From assembly GCA_942492855.1 (NCBI GenBank), contig OW818647.1, forward strand, positions 4,340,001 through 4,404,000: a stretch of 64,000 nucleotides of DNA, written 5' to 3'. This DNA is from G963677485 sp942492855. GTDB taxonomy: Bacteria; Armatimonadota; HRBIN16. Of this stretch, positions 26,934-37,800 are shown piece after piece; within the stretch, counting starts at the first letter, position 1, and every line of letters starts with the position of its first letter. The position numbers and the translations under genes were made by a program. The notes beneath the pieces are model-generated. The model ran no database searches, had not been told where the DNA came from, and was given only the letters and a program-made list of their open reading frames with translations.

Positions 26934-27392
26934 ATGTCATCTATTGATCTAAACCTGACTGAACAGATTATCAAACGTCTGTCTGCTAGCGGTGCAGTGT
27001 CCGTTAACATCAAGTGTGGTGAAAGCCATCTCCACTTGGTCCGAGGGGGTTTGGCTGTTAGTGGTGAAGCACCCAGGGTGGTCGCTAATTCCACCAGCGG
27101 TGATGAAAGCGATATGCAAGATGCTCACACCGAGTATCAAGCAATCATCATTAACGCTCAGCTCGTTGGCAGCTTCCGTAACCTTCAGAAGCCGGTCCAG
27201 ATTGGGCAGAGAGTGGTGGAAGGCCAGCCTCTTGGTAACATTGAGTCTATGAGCATTTTGAATGAGATCAGCTCCCCTGCTACAGGCGTCATCTCCAACA
27301 TACACCTTAATGAAGGCGACCCTGCTCAATATGGCACACTACTATTTGAGCTTACCGCAGTCGAATCTCCCGATGATGAACTAGGAATTTAG
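26934..27392 (+). CDS. AccB-like biotinyl-domain protein lacking the biotinylated lysine
   Basis: ATG 26934 has GAGG upstream. The 152-residue protein has the AccB N-terminal region, a linker (40-75) and a C-terminal barrel (76-145) with GQRVVEGQPLG and SPATGVISNI, as in biotin carboxyl carrier proteins. The hairpin that should read E-A-M-K-M reads E104-S-M-S107-I: the Lys that receives biotin is replaced by Ser (codon AGC, 27252-27254). The protein therefore cannot be biotinylated at the usual site. It sits six bases before the accC-like gene. It may be a regulatory partner like the plant BADC proteins, a scaffold, or a carrier of changed function; a true AccB must then lie elsewhere. Confidence 0.88.
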   Translation: MSSIDLNLTEQIIKRLSASGAVSVNIKCGESHLHLVRGGLAVSGEAPRVVANSTSGDESDMQDAHTEYQAIIINAQLVGSFRNLQKPVQIGQRVVEGQPLGNIESMSILNEISSPATGVISNIHLNEGDPAQYGTLLFELTAVESPDDELGI

Positions 27393-27398
27393 AAGAAC

Positions 27399-28775
27399 AT
27401 GAGTATAGAATTCAAACCCATCAAGAAGGTACTCATTGCCAACCGTGGAGAAATCGCGGTCCGGGTCATACGGGCCTGTCGCGAACTAGGTGTGAAAAGC
27501 GTGGCTGTATACAGCGTGGCTGATAAAGACAGTCTGCATGTGCAGATGGCAGACGAAACGGTGTGTGTAGGCCCACCAGCCGGCAAAGACAGCTACATGA
27601 ATGTTCCTAACATCATAATGGCCGCCAAGCAGACCCAGTCTGATGCTATCCATCCAGGTTACGGTTATCTCAGCGAAAATGCGGCTTTTGCGGAAGCGTG
27701 TGAAGTCAGTGAGCTCATATTCATTGGAGCTCCGCCAGACGCTATGAATCATATGGGAGATAAGGCAGAAGCCCGCAACTTCGCCAAAAAGGCCCGCGTT
27801 CCGGTGATCCCGGGCAGCAATGGTCCAGTAACTAGTGAGTCGGATGCATTACGACAGGCCCGTCGTATAGGCTACCCAGTATTGCTGAAAGCTGTAGCTG
27901 GCGGCGGTGGCAAAGGGATTCGACTTGCCCGCGACTCTGAGGAGTTTGCCACAAACCTGCGCCTCGCCAAGACCGAAGCGGCAGCTAGTTTCGGCTCCGC
28001 GGAAATATACATCGAAAAGCTGGTCACTGACGCCAGGCATATCGAAGTGCAGGTCATGGCTGACACCCATGGTAATGTCATACACCTGGGTGAGCGCGAC
28101 TGTTCGGTGCAAACACCCCGTCGCCAAAAAGTGGTCGAAGAGGCTCCTGCTGTGGGCATTGATCCCAAGGTTCGTGCCAAGATGACCGAGTGTGCCATCC
28201 GGATGACAAAGCAAGTGGGATATCGTGGAGCGGGAACAGTCGAGTTTCTATATGACCACGAAGGCCACTTCTACTTCATGGAGATGAACACAAGGCTCCA
28301 GGTGGAACACTGCGTGACTGAAGCACTAACAGATACTGACTTGGTGCAGATGCAGTTATTGGTGGCCTCTGGTGAGAAGCTGCCGATAAGTCAAAAAGAC
28401 GTTACATTTAGGGGACACAACATCGAAGTCCGCATCACGGCAGAAGACCCTGATCAAAACCTGATGCCGACATCTGGCATCGTCAGCAGGGTCATGTTTG
28501 CAGGAGGCCCTGGGATACGGGTGGACAGCCACATTTACTCAGGGTATGAACTTCCCCCCTACTATGATTCCTTGCTGGCAAAACTGATCGTTCATGCACC
28601 GACACGCCAGAAGGCTATCGATCGTATGAACCGCGCCTTGATTGAGACCAGCATCGAAGGCGTCAAAACCAACCTGCCCCTTCTTCGGAAGATTATGCAG
28701 GACCCTGAATATCATGAAGGCAGTGTGAACACCGACTACCTTAAGCGGTTGCTGCAGCCTGTGGAGGGCGTGTAA
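27399..28775 (+). CDS. accC: Biotin carboxylase-like ATP-grasp protein (AccC family)
   Basis: The family carboxylates biotin with ATP and bicarbonate, the first step of acetyl-CoA carboxylase. The 458 residues show the full fold: LIANRGEIAVRVIRA, HPGYGYLSENA, GGGGKGIRLA, HIEVQVMAD, FMEMNTRLQVEH and PPYYDSLLAKL. One region is odd: the family motif CS-x-QRRHQK reads CSVQTPRRQK, an extra residue with Arg in place of the His near the nucleotide. HPVTE reads HCVTE. The neighbour upstream is the AccB-like protein without its Lys, so the pair may have diverged together. Catalysis is plausible but not certain. Confidence 0.85.
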   Translation: MSIEFKPIKKVLIANRGEIAVRVIRACRELGVKSVAVYSVADKDSLHVQMADETVCVGPPAGKDSYMNVPNIIMAAKQTQSDAIHPGYGYLSENAAFAEACEVSELIFIGAPPDAMNHMGDKAEARNFAKKARVPVIPGSNGPVTSESDALRQARRIGYPVLLKAVAGGGGKGIRLARDSEEFATNLRLAKTEAAASFGSAEIYIEKLVTDARHIEVQVMADTHGNVIHLGERDCSVQTPRRQKVVEEAPAVGIDPKVRAKMTECAIRMTKQVGYRGAGTVEFLYDHEGHFYFMEMNTRLQVEHCVTEALTDTDLVQMQLLVASGEKLPISQKDVTFRGHNIEVRITAEDPDQNLMPTSGIVSRVMFAGGPGIRVDSHIYSGYELPPYYDSLLAKLIVHAPTRQKAIDRMNRALIETSIEGVKTNLPLLRKIMQDPEYHEGSVNTDYLKRLLQPVEGV

Positions 28776-28777
28776 TT

Positions 28778-29302
28778 TTGTCTCATAAACAACCCGGATC
28801 CGTTAAGAAACTTCGTCTCGCGCGTGAGCTGGCCCTTCGTATGCTCTACAAATGGGAGCTGAGCGATGAGATCACTCCTGAAGACATTCAAGAAGCACAG
28901 GAACACTTTGCATTGGATGAAGATGCCATGCAGTTTGCCAGGTCTATCGTAGATGGTGTGACCAAGGAAGTGGAGGAAATCGATGCTAAGATACTCGATT
29001 TCTGCAAACAGTTGGTGGATGGCGTCTGTGCGGATGTAGATCACATCGATGCGATGATCGAAGCTCGCAGCGTAGGCTGGCCGATATCTCGCCAGCCTCT
29101 TCCAGACCGCAACATTGTCCGTATCGCCGTATGGGAGCTCATCAACCGCCCGGAAACCTCCGAGGCGATTATTATTAGCGAAGCCGTGGAGTTATCAAAA
29201 AAATACAGCGATGATGACGCCAGCCGTTTCGTAAACGGCCTGCTAGCCGGCATCCTGCAAGATGTCCGCCCTGACTCCGCTACAAAAACAAAAGGCAACT
29301 GA
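28778..29302 (+). CDS. nusB: Transcription antitermination factor NusB
   Basis: NusB binds boxA RNA with S10 and helps transcription of rRNA operons. The 174-residue all-helical protein has RELALRMLYKWEL at the N-terminus, LPDRNIVRIAVWEL in the middle and VELSKKYSDDDASRFVNGLLAGI at the end, the best conserved part of the family. The start is a TTG at 28778, three bases after the accC stop, with GGAGG in the end of accC. Confidence 0.93.
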   Translation: MSHKQPGSVKKLRLARELALRMLYKWELSDEITPEDIQEAQEHFALDEDAMQFARSIVDGVTKEVEEIDAKILDFCKQLVDGVCADVDHIDAMIEARSVGWPISRQPLPDRNIVRIAVWELINRPETSEAIIISEAVELSKKYSDDDASRFVNGLLAGILQDVRPDSATKTKGN

Positions 29303-29319
29303 CAGGAGACTTCACATAT

Positions 29320-30180
29320 ATGACAGCACAGATACTTGATGGTTCAGCGACCGCCAAGACCATTCGGCAGGAGTTGAAACGGCAAGCTTCAGAGCTCACT
29401 GAACAGGGATATCAGCCAAAACTCGCTGTGGTGCTCATAGGCGATGACCCCGCTTCACATACCTATGTCAAGATGAAGCAGAAAGCATGTCAAGCTGTAG
29501 GAGTCATATCTGAACGATATGCCTTACCCGTTGATGCTACGCAACAACAAGCTGAGGAGCTGGTTCATCAGCTAAACAACGACAGCAGCATCCACGGTGT
29601 ACTGATACAACACCCTTTACCTAAGGATCTTGATGAGCTAAAAGTATTAGGACTGCTAGATCCGGACAAGGACGTTGATGGCATCACGCCTGCCTCCTTA
29701 GGACGTCTAGCCGCAGGCATCGAGGGTTATCGCTGTTGCACCCCACTGGGCATCATGGAGCTGTTAAAGCGATACAACATCAAGCTTTCAGGAAAAAAAG
29801 TGGTTGTGATCGGCCGCAGTATAATTCTTGGCAAACCCATGGCTCTGCTAATGCTTGAACAACACGCCACCGTCACGATCTGCCATTCGCGGACAGTTAA
29901 TCTGGCTGACGAGGTCAGGCAAGCCGATGTGGTGGTAGCAGCCGTTGGCCGTGCTGAGCTTGTGAAAGGTGACTGGATCAAATTAGGTGCCGTGGTGATC
30001 GATGCAGGATATAATCGAGTTGAAGGCCGTTCAGGTGACGTTGGTGACGTAGATTACGCCGCAGCCAGTCAGGTGGCTTCATACATCACTCCTGTACCTG
30101 GTGGTGTGGGTCCTATGACCATCGCCATGTTAATGGCCAACTCTGTCGCCGCGGCTGCCAAAAAGGCCGCACAAAAGTAG
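29320..30180 (+). CDS. folD: Methylenetetrahydrofolate dehydrogenase/cyclohydrolase FolD
   Basis: FolD converts 5,10-methylene-THF to 10-formyl-THF in one-carbon metabolism. At 286 residues it is full length. YVKMKQKAC carries the catalytic Lys, KDVDGITPASLGRL and PLGIMELL shape the folate site, GRSIILGKPMALLML the dinucleotide-binding loop, and PVPGGVGPMTIAML the C-terminal signature. CAGGAGA is the ribosome site. The gene order nusB-folD-prenyl synthase follows the Firmicutes pattern, but without xseA-xseB. Confidence 0.96.
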   Translation: MTAQILDGSATAKTIRQELKRQASELTEQGYQPKLAVVLIGDDPASHTYVKMKQKACQAVGVISERYALPVDATQQQAEELVHQLNNDSSIHGVLIQHPLPKDLDELKVLGLLDPDKDVDGITPASLGRLAAGIEGYRCCTPLGIMELLKRYNIKLSGKKVVVIGRSIILGKPMALLMLEQHATVTICHSRTVNLADEVRQADVVVAAVGRAELVKGDWIKLGAVVIDAGYNRVEGRSGDVGDVDYAAASQVASYITPVPGGVGPMTIAMLMANSVAAAAKKAAQK

Positions 30181-30183
30181 ATC

Positions 30184-31068
30184 ATGCCACTTCACGCCCG
30201 GATGGAAGAACTCAAAGCACTGGTCGATTGCTGGCTTGATGAACTGCTGCCCAGAACATCAGTGAGCCCTCTACGCCTGCATGAGGCAATGCGGTATAGT
30301 GCTTTGGCGCCTGGCAAGCGTCTTCGCCCCATCATGATGATGCTGACCGCGGAAATGCTGGGTGCTGATGTCGCATCCGTAAAACACACCGCTTGTGCCA
30401 TTGAGTGCATCCACGCCTTTTCGTTGATACACGATGACCTCCCAGCGATCGACAATGATGACCTAAGGCGGGGCCGGGCCACATGCCATGTGCAGTTTGA
30501 TGAGCCCACAGCAATACTTGCCGGCGACGCTCTGTTTGCGCTGGCTTTTGATCTGCTTTCTACCCCTGATGCTTCCGTAGACACCGCAAGCCAGCTTGCC
30601 ATCATCCGCGAAGCCAGCAAGGCTGTTGGCACGCAAGGTCTGGTGGGCGGTGAGATGCTTGACATCAATTCCGAAAATCAGACCATCTCTGCAGAGACGC
30701 TTCAACTTATCCATCGCCGCAAGACCGGCACGCTGCTGGAATGCAGTGTGGTCTGCGGCGCGATTCTGGCCGGCGGTGACCCGTCGGAGATTGCCGCTAT
30801 ACGTGAATATGGCTCACAGATCGGCATCGCCTTCCAAGTGGCTGATGATCTGTTGAATGTAATCGGCGATCCTGTGTTGCTGGGTAAGGCCACCGGCACT
30901 GATGAGCAGCTTGGTAAAGCGACCTACCCCAGCTTATATGGCATTGAAACTACGAAGCAGATTCTGCATGAGCGGGTCTGCAACGCCAAGAGTGCGATCG
31001 AACCCTTCGGTAAACCAGCCTCCTCTCTACTTGCTCTCGCCGACTTTGTGGAGAATCGCGAACAATGA
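30184..31068 (+). CDS. ispA: Short/medium-chain trans-prenyl diphosphate synthase (IspA family)
   Basis: This enzyme elongates allylic diphosphates with isopentenyl diphosphate to farnesyl or geranylgeranyl diphosphate. The first Asp-rich motif is HDDLPAIDNDDLRRG near residue 84, with the two-residue insertion typical of bacterial FPP synthases. KRLRP binds diphosphate. The second motif reads DDLLNVIGD near 220, with Asn where the fifth position is usually Asp. Chain length cannot be set from the sequence. It overlaps the next gene by four bases. A second prenyl synthase is at 53773. Confidence 0.92.
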   Translation: MPLHARMEELKALVDCWLDELLPRTSVSPLRLHEAMRYSALAPGKRLRPIMMMLTAEMLGADVASVKHTACAIECIHAFSLIHDDLPAIDNDDLRRGRATCHVQFDEPTAILAGDALFALAFDLLSTPDASVDTASQLAIIREASKAVGTQGLVGGEMLDINSENQTISAETLQLIHRRKTGTLLECSVVCGAILAGGDPSEIAAIREYGSQIGIAFQVADDLLNVIGDPVLLGKATGTDEQLGKATYPSLYGIETTKQILHERVCNAKSAIEPFGKPASSLLALADFVENREQ

Positions 31069-31694
31069 GCATTGAACATCGGTTGCAGCAGATTTCGGCT
31101 GACATGCGTGTCACAATGGATAACCGCGACGCCTATCGAGAGAAGGCGCTGCGTGCGAGCCGCGAGCTGATTCGCCGATCATCCGTGACCATCAAGCATC
31201 TGCACAGACTGGAATGGGAGCAAGCCGACTCAGAGCTTCAAAAGGCTCAGGAGGTGGCAGCCCAGCTTATCTGTCTGAAGACCGAATGTCCGGAGATATA
31301 CTACGCTGGTTATACACAGGATGGATTAAAAGAGCTGTGGGAGGCCACACTGTTTAGTTGTATGTTGCGAGGCCAGGAGATGCCCAGCGAGCAAATGCTG
31401 TGTGCAGAGCCGCCTGCATACCTGAACGGGCTTGCAGAGGCCGCCAGTGAGTGTAGACGGCAGATTCTGGATTTACTGCGAGCCAAGAACTACACCGATT
31501 CGGAACGCTTGATGAGCATCATGGATGAAGTGTATCTGTTTTGCACCGGGTTTGATTATACCGACGCCTTAACGGGTGGCTTGCGTCGCACAGTAGATGC
31601 GCTCAGAGCCGTCATTGAACGCACCCGCGGTGACCTGACGATTACCTGCATTCAAGCCGATTTAGAACGAACCATCAGGGGCAACCAAGCCTAA
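31065..31694 (+). CDS. Translin-family protein
   Basis: The 209-residue all-helical protein matches the translin/TRAX family: an N-terminal helix with RDAYREKALRASRELIRRSSVTIKHLH, the central PAYLNGLAEAASECRRQIL, and the C-terminal FDYTDALTGGLRRTVDALRAVIERTRGDLT, the best conserved part. Eukaryotic translin with TRAX cleaves RNA; archaeal homologues bind nucleic acid. The TRAX catalytic acidic residues are not evident to me. The ATGA start overlaps the ispA stop, so it is the last gene of the efp operon. Function in bacteria is not established. Confidence 0.85.
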   Translation: MSIEHRLQQISADMRVTMDNRDAYREKALRASRELIRRSSVTIKHLHRLEWEQADSELQKAQEVAAQLICLKTECPEIYYAGYTQDGLKELWEATLFSCMLRGQEMPSEQMLCAEPPAYLNGLAEAASECRRQILDLLRAKNYTDSERLMSIMDEVYLFCTGFDYTDALTGGLRRTVDALRAVIERTRGDLTITCIQADLERTIRGNQA

Positions 31695-31784
31695 TACCTG
31701 TTGGTCTTCTAATGCTCTTCCTCCCCTACCCCGAACCATACCATCTTCCCTTGACAGGTCGCGTCATCATACCAGTACATCAAA

Positions 31785-31877
31785 AGCACCCCGCCTGCGT
31801 GTTGTGGGAAACACACAGGCGGGATGCTATCGGTTCGACGGTCTAGTCGCCAGTCAGCGTTGTGACGCTGACTGGCG
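31785..31877 (-). terminator. Two hairpins ending the minus-strand giant-protein operon
   Basis: The first hairpin after the stop codon, 31848-31860 with 31865-31877, is a perfect 13-base stem (CGCCAGTCAGCGT) with a four-base loop. The second, 31785-31802 with 31811-31828, is an 18-base imperfect stem which on the minus strand is followed by TTTTG. The second has the T-tail of an intrinsic terminator and also faces the convergent translin gene. The rest of 31695-31884 shows nothing else. Confidence 0.75.
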
Positions 31878-31884
31878 AGAGTGC

Positions 31885-34800
31885 CTATTTACCAGTGGCA
31901 CCGAAGTTCTGGTCGACTACTACATAGTCGAACAGGGTTACGCTGCCGTCTCCGTCAAGGTCAGCCATGGCATCATTACTGCCATAGTGGCTGTCCAGTT
32001 CGACATAGTCAAACAGATTGACTACACCGTCGCCGTTCGCGTCGCCGTTCACTAGCCTGAAGACCAGGCTATGGTTCGGGGCGATTCCGGATGCACTAGT
32101 CGTCAAGAAGTGAGGACTAGCCATACGGACATCGTATGGAGGTAACAGGTTGCTGGCCATAGTAAACCGACCATCAGTCTGCGCTTTCAGACTGACGCTA
32201 TGCCGGACACTTGGGTTCGCTGAGCTGTTTACAGTGGCGATGAGCTGCTGGTCTGGCACATCACCAATGAAGTCACCTAACTGTACTTGCCCTGATAGCG
32301 AATGGACTGGGCTTGCGTTAGGCACATTGATGTGCGTATTGACCATTGTGGTGGAAGCGTTCAGGCTCATTGCCCTGCCTTGGAGGGTAGTGAGGATAAC
32401 CTCACCCGCGGTGGAGAATGTGATGCCTGCAGAAGCGATGATAGTTCCTATCATTTCTGCACCTGTGTTGATAGTGGCAGCACTTCCCACTTGCCAATAG
32501 ACGTTGTCAGCTTGTCCTACGCCGTCCTTGAACACTACCTTGGCAGGAGTAGCTCCCGCTCCGATAGCACCCACGGTCAGTGACGTAGGCATCTGGAATA
32601 CCCATCTGGCATTATCATTACCTTGAGCATCAAGGGTCAATGTCTCGCCAGGTAGGATGGTGTAGGTACCGCCGGCTGACTTATATACGCCGGGTGGTAC
32701 TGTGATTCCGCCAAGGTTACCTGAAGCACTAGGATCTGGACCTGTGGTAGGTAATCCTGACAGGTAGTTGAATGCAGCAAGCGCGTCCGCAGCAGCGGCA
32801 TCTGCAATCGCTTTAGTTTCAGCAGTTCCACCGTAAGGTCCACCAGGAAGGAAGATCACGGGCGGCGGTGCTGCTGTGTATATGCGTCCAATGACAGTTC
32901 CGATGTTTAGCGGAGTTTCCGTGTATTCATCTCCGGTGCTATCATGGAATCCGGTCATAGTCGTTGAAGCTCCAGTTGTGCCGATATCACCATTGATGAT
33001 CGTATTGGTTCCCTGGTTGGTCATGCCCGCGCCACCGCCAAATGAGGCAAACGGTGCGGCTGCGTTCAACACTTTTTGGAATGTGACCGTATTGTCCGTC
33101 GATGTAGATGCCAGGCTGGCGTTACCAGCAGCATCGTGTGCGACACCAGCCAGCAGTGATGCAATGACCGTGCCACTGGCAGTCATGCCAGAGACAGCGA
33201 CATCATATGTCGTTCCTGACCCGGTGACGACTTTTGATAGTGTCCCTGGAGCAGTTCCACTAAGTGTGACATCACTGGAGTTGAAGTCATTGACCACTTC
33301 GGTGAAGACCACCGTGAAGTGGATCGGTATCGCTGTGGTCGGATCAGACTGAGTTGCGGCTTGATTGATCGTGACGGTCGGAGCTGTGACATCATACATC
33401 ACCGTATTGTCGGTTGAAGTAGATGCCATACTAGCATTGCCCGCTGCATCGTGTGTTACACCTGCAGCCAGGGTAGCTATGACCGTACCGCTGTCATTCA
33501 TACCGGATACCGCCACATCATAGGTTGCTCCTGATCCAGTGACGACTTTCGTCAGTATTCCTGGAGCAGTTCCGTTAATCGTGACATCACCGGCTGCGAA
33601 GTCAGTGACCACTTCGCTGAAGACCACCGTGAAATGGATCGGATCCACATTAGTCGGATCAGACTGTGTTGCGGCCTGATCGATCGTGACGGTCGGAGCA
33701 GTGACATCATACATCACTGAGTTGTCCGTCGATGTGGATGCCATACTGGCATTACCCGCTGCATCGTGTGTCACACCTGCAGCCAAGGTAGCTATGACCG
33801 TACCGCTTGCGGTCATACCGGAGACGGCCACATCATAAGTCGTTCCTGACCCAGTGATCACTTTGGATAGTGTCCCTGGAGCAGTTCCGTTAAGTGTGAC
33901 ATCGCCGGACGCAAAGTCGGTTACCACTTCGCTGAAGACTACTGTGAAGTGAATCGGCTCTGCATTGGTCGGATCAGACTGAGTTGCTGCCTGATTGACC
34001 GTAACGGTCGGGGAAGTGTTGTCTACCGCAAACGTGGTACTTGGTCCTTCGGCGGGAGCATTGTTGCCAGCGGTATCGGATGCCGTGTTCGCAGCAATCG
34101 AGATGCCCAGGGTACCGTTGCCTGTGATACCGGAGATAGTCACCACTCGTGTGTTGGTACCTGTGCCGGTGACCGCGATGTTACCATCAGCGGTTCCTGT
34201 TTGGTTCAATGTGATGTTGGCGTTTGCCAGCGTCACGGTATCTGCACCGCCATAGGTCACGGTGTATGTGACTGGCCCGTTGTTAGTCAGCTTGACGGAG
34301 GGGTCTCCGATGCTGATGGTCGGGGCAGTATTGTCAACATCGAAAGTGGCACTGGGTCCTGCGGCGGGAGCATTGTTGCCCGCAGTATCGGATGCTGTGT
34401 TCGCAGCAATCGAGATACCCAGAGTGCCGTTGCCGGTGATACCGGAGATAGTCACCACTCGTGTGGTGTTACCGGTACCGGTAACTGCAATGTTACCATC
34501 TGCGGTTCCTGATTTGTTCAGCGTGATGTTGGCAGTTGCCAGTGTCACCGCATCTGCACCGCCATAAGTCACAGTGTAGGTGACTGGCCCGTTTTGAGTC
34601 AGCGTGGCGGAGGGAGCTCCGATGCTGATTGTTGGGGCAGCGTTATCCACAGTAAAGGTATTACTGGGTCCAGCGGCCGGAGCGGTGTTGGCGGCCGAAT
34701 CGGACGCCGTGTTTGCTGCGATCGAGATACCCAGAGTGCCGTTACCGGTTACTCCTGAAATAGTGACTGTTCGGGCTGAAGTTCCACTCCCGGTAACTGC

Positions 34801-37800
34801 CACTACTCCGTTGGCTGTGCCGGTTTTGTTAAGGGTGACATCAGCTACTGCTAGTGTAACGGTATCGGCGTTACCATAAGTAACTGTGTAACTCACAGGA
34901 CCGCTTATAGTTAGCGATACTGACGGATTACCAATACTAATTGTTGGTAGCGTATTGTTGACTGCGAAGGTGGCACTTGGTCCAGCGGCGGGAGCGTTGT
35001 TGCCGGCTGTATCGGATGCTGTGTTAGCAGCAATCGAGATACCCAAAGTGCCGTTACCAACTATGCCGGAAATAGTCACCACACGTGTGGTGTTGCCAGT
35101 TCCTGAAACCGCGATGCTGCCATTCGCAGAGGCGGTTTTGTTCAGCGTGATGTTTGCTGCTGCAAGTGTTACGGCATCAGCACCGCTGTATGTCACGGTG
35201 TAGGTGACTGGTCCGCTTTTTGTCAGCGTAGCGGAAGGAGCTCCGATACTGATGGTAGGTGCAGTGTTATCCACTGTGAAAGTGGCACTTGGTCCAGCGG
35301 CGGATGCATTGTTACCCTCAGTATCGGATGCTGTGTTCGCAGCAATCGAGATACCCAGGGTGCCGTTGCCAGTGATCCCAGAGATGGTCACCACGCGTGT
35401 GGTGGTACCTGTTCCTGAGACTGCGATGCTGCCATTCGCGGTTCCTGTATTGTTCAATGTGACATTGGCTGCTGCCAGTGTCACAGCACTTGCACCGCTG
35501 TAGGTCACAGTGTAGGAGACTGGTCCGTTCCTAGTCAGCGTAGCGGAGGGAGCTCCGATGCTGATGGTCGGGGCAGTATTATCCACTGCGAAGGTAGCAC
35601 TGGGGCCAGCGGCGGGAGCATTGTTGCCGGCTGTATCGGATGCTGTGTTAGCAGCGACCGAGATACCCAGGGTCCCGTTGCCGGTGATCCCAGAGATGGT
35701 CACCACGCGTGTGGAGGTACCAGTCCCTGAGACTGCGATGCTGCCATTCGCGGTGCCGGTCTTATTCAGAGTGACATTGGCGGCTGCCAGAGTCACGGCA
35801 TTTGCACCGCTATAGGTCATGGTGTAGGTGATTGGACCGCTTTTTGTAATCGCAGCGGAGGGAGCTCCGATGCTGATGGTAGGTGCAGTGTTATCCACTG
35901 CGAAGGTAGCACTGGGGCCAGCGGCGGGAGCGTTATTGCCCGCTGTGTCGGATGCAGTGTTAGCAGCAACCGAGATTCCCAGGGTTCCGTTGCCGGTGAT
36001 CCCAGAGATGGTCACCACGCGTGTGGAGGCACCTGTGCCTGAGATCGCTATGTTACCATTCGCGGTGCCGGTCTTGTTCAGAGTGACATTGGCTGCTGCC
36101 AGAGTCACGACATCTGCACCGCTGTAGGTTACGGTGTAGGTGACAGGCCCATCATCCGTCAGAGTGACGGAGGGAGCTCCGATACTGATGGTCGGGGCAG
36201 TATTATCCACTGCGAAGGTAGCACTGGGGCCAGCGGCGGAGGCGTTGTTGCCGGCTGTATCGGATGCTGTGTTAGCAGCTACCGAGATACCCAGGGTTCC
36301 GTTGCCGGTGATTCCAGAGATGGTCACCACTCGGGTGGACGTACCAGTCCCTGAGACTACGATATTCCCGTTCGCGGTTCCTGTTTTGTTCAGAGTGACA
36401 TTGGCTGCTGCCAACGTCACGGCATCTGCACCGCTATAAGACACGGTGTAGGTGACAGGTCCGTTTCTGGTAAGCGTAGCGGAAGGGGCTCCGATGCTGA
36501 TAGTCGGGGCAGTGTTATCTACTGCGAAGGTAGCACTGGGGCCAACGGCGGGAGCGTTATTGCCCGCTGTGTCGGATGCTGTGTTAGCAGCGACCGAGAT
36601 TCCCAGGGTTCCGTTGCCGGTGATCCCAGAGATGGTCACCACGCGTGTGGAGGTACCAGTCCCTGAGACTGCGATATTCCCGTTCGCGGTTCCTGTTTTG
36701 TTCAGAGTGACATTGGCTGCTGCCAACGTCACGGCATCTGCACCGCTATATGACACGGTGTAGGTGACAGGCCCATCATCCGTCAGCGTGACGGAAGGAG
36801 CTCCGATGCTGATGGTCGGGGCAGTGTTATCCACTGTGAAGGTGGCACTGGGACCAGCGGCAGGAGCGTTGTTACCCGCTGTGTCGGATGCTGTGTTCGC
36901 AGCAATCGAGATACCCAGGGTGCCGTTGCCGGTGATTCCAGAGATGGTCACCACTCGGGTGGAGGTACCAGTCCCTGAGACTGCGATATTCCCGTTCGCG
37001 GTTCCTGTTTTGTTCAAAGTGACATTGGCTGCTGCCAACGTCACGGCATCTGCACCGTTATATGACACGGTGTAGGTGACAGGTCCGTTTCTGGTGAGCG
37101 GGGCGGAGGGTGCTCCGATGCTGATAGTCGGGGCAGTGTTGTCCACTATGAAGGTGGCACTGGGCCCAGCGGCTGGAGCGAGGTTACCTGCGGTGTCAGA
37201 TGCGGTATTTGCCGCAATTGATATACCCAGCGTGCCGTCACCGGCGATACTTGATATGGTGACTACGCGTGTAGTGGTACCAGTTCCTGAGACCGCGATA
37301 TTACCATATGCTGACCCAGTTGCGTTAAGCTGTATGTCATTGCTTGCTAGCGTAACCGCATCTGCATCGCCGTATGTCACGGTGTATGTGACAGGTCCAT
37401 TCTGAGTCAGTGACACAGACGGAGCACTTATACTAATGGTGGGTGGTGTCACATCGTATGTGACTATGTTGTCGTATGAGGTGGATGCTGTGCCGATATT
37501 GCCCAGATAGTCATGGACCATACCCGCTGCGATACTGGCTATGACTGTACCACTACCGGTCATACCGGCGACCGCTACACTATAGTTCATGCCAGAACCG
37601 GTCACCGTGGCAGTCAAAGTACCAGGAGCTGTTCCGGTTAGGGTGACATCCCCAGCTGAAAAGTCGTTTACGGTTTTGCTGAAGACGACATCAAAGCGGA
37701 TGGGCGTATTTCGTGTTGGATCAGATTGCCCAATTGCTTGATTAATCGTCGCAGCCGGCGGGGTGATGTCATAGAACACGACATTATCGGTGGACGTTGA

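Noticed and set aside
33949..37405. A ladder of plus-strand open frames of about 85-190 residues at 312-base steps
   Set aside because: They are antisense shadows of the Ig-like repeat gene; their regularity copies the repeat period and they have no ribosome sites.
34011..37443. CRISPR-like periodic repeat
   Set aside because: The 312-base period is a coding repeat of a long open frame on the minus strand, with no short spacers.
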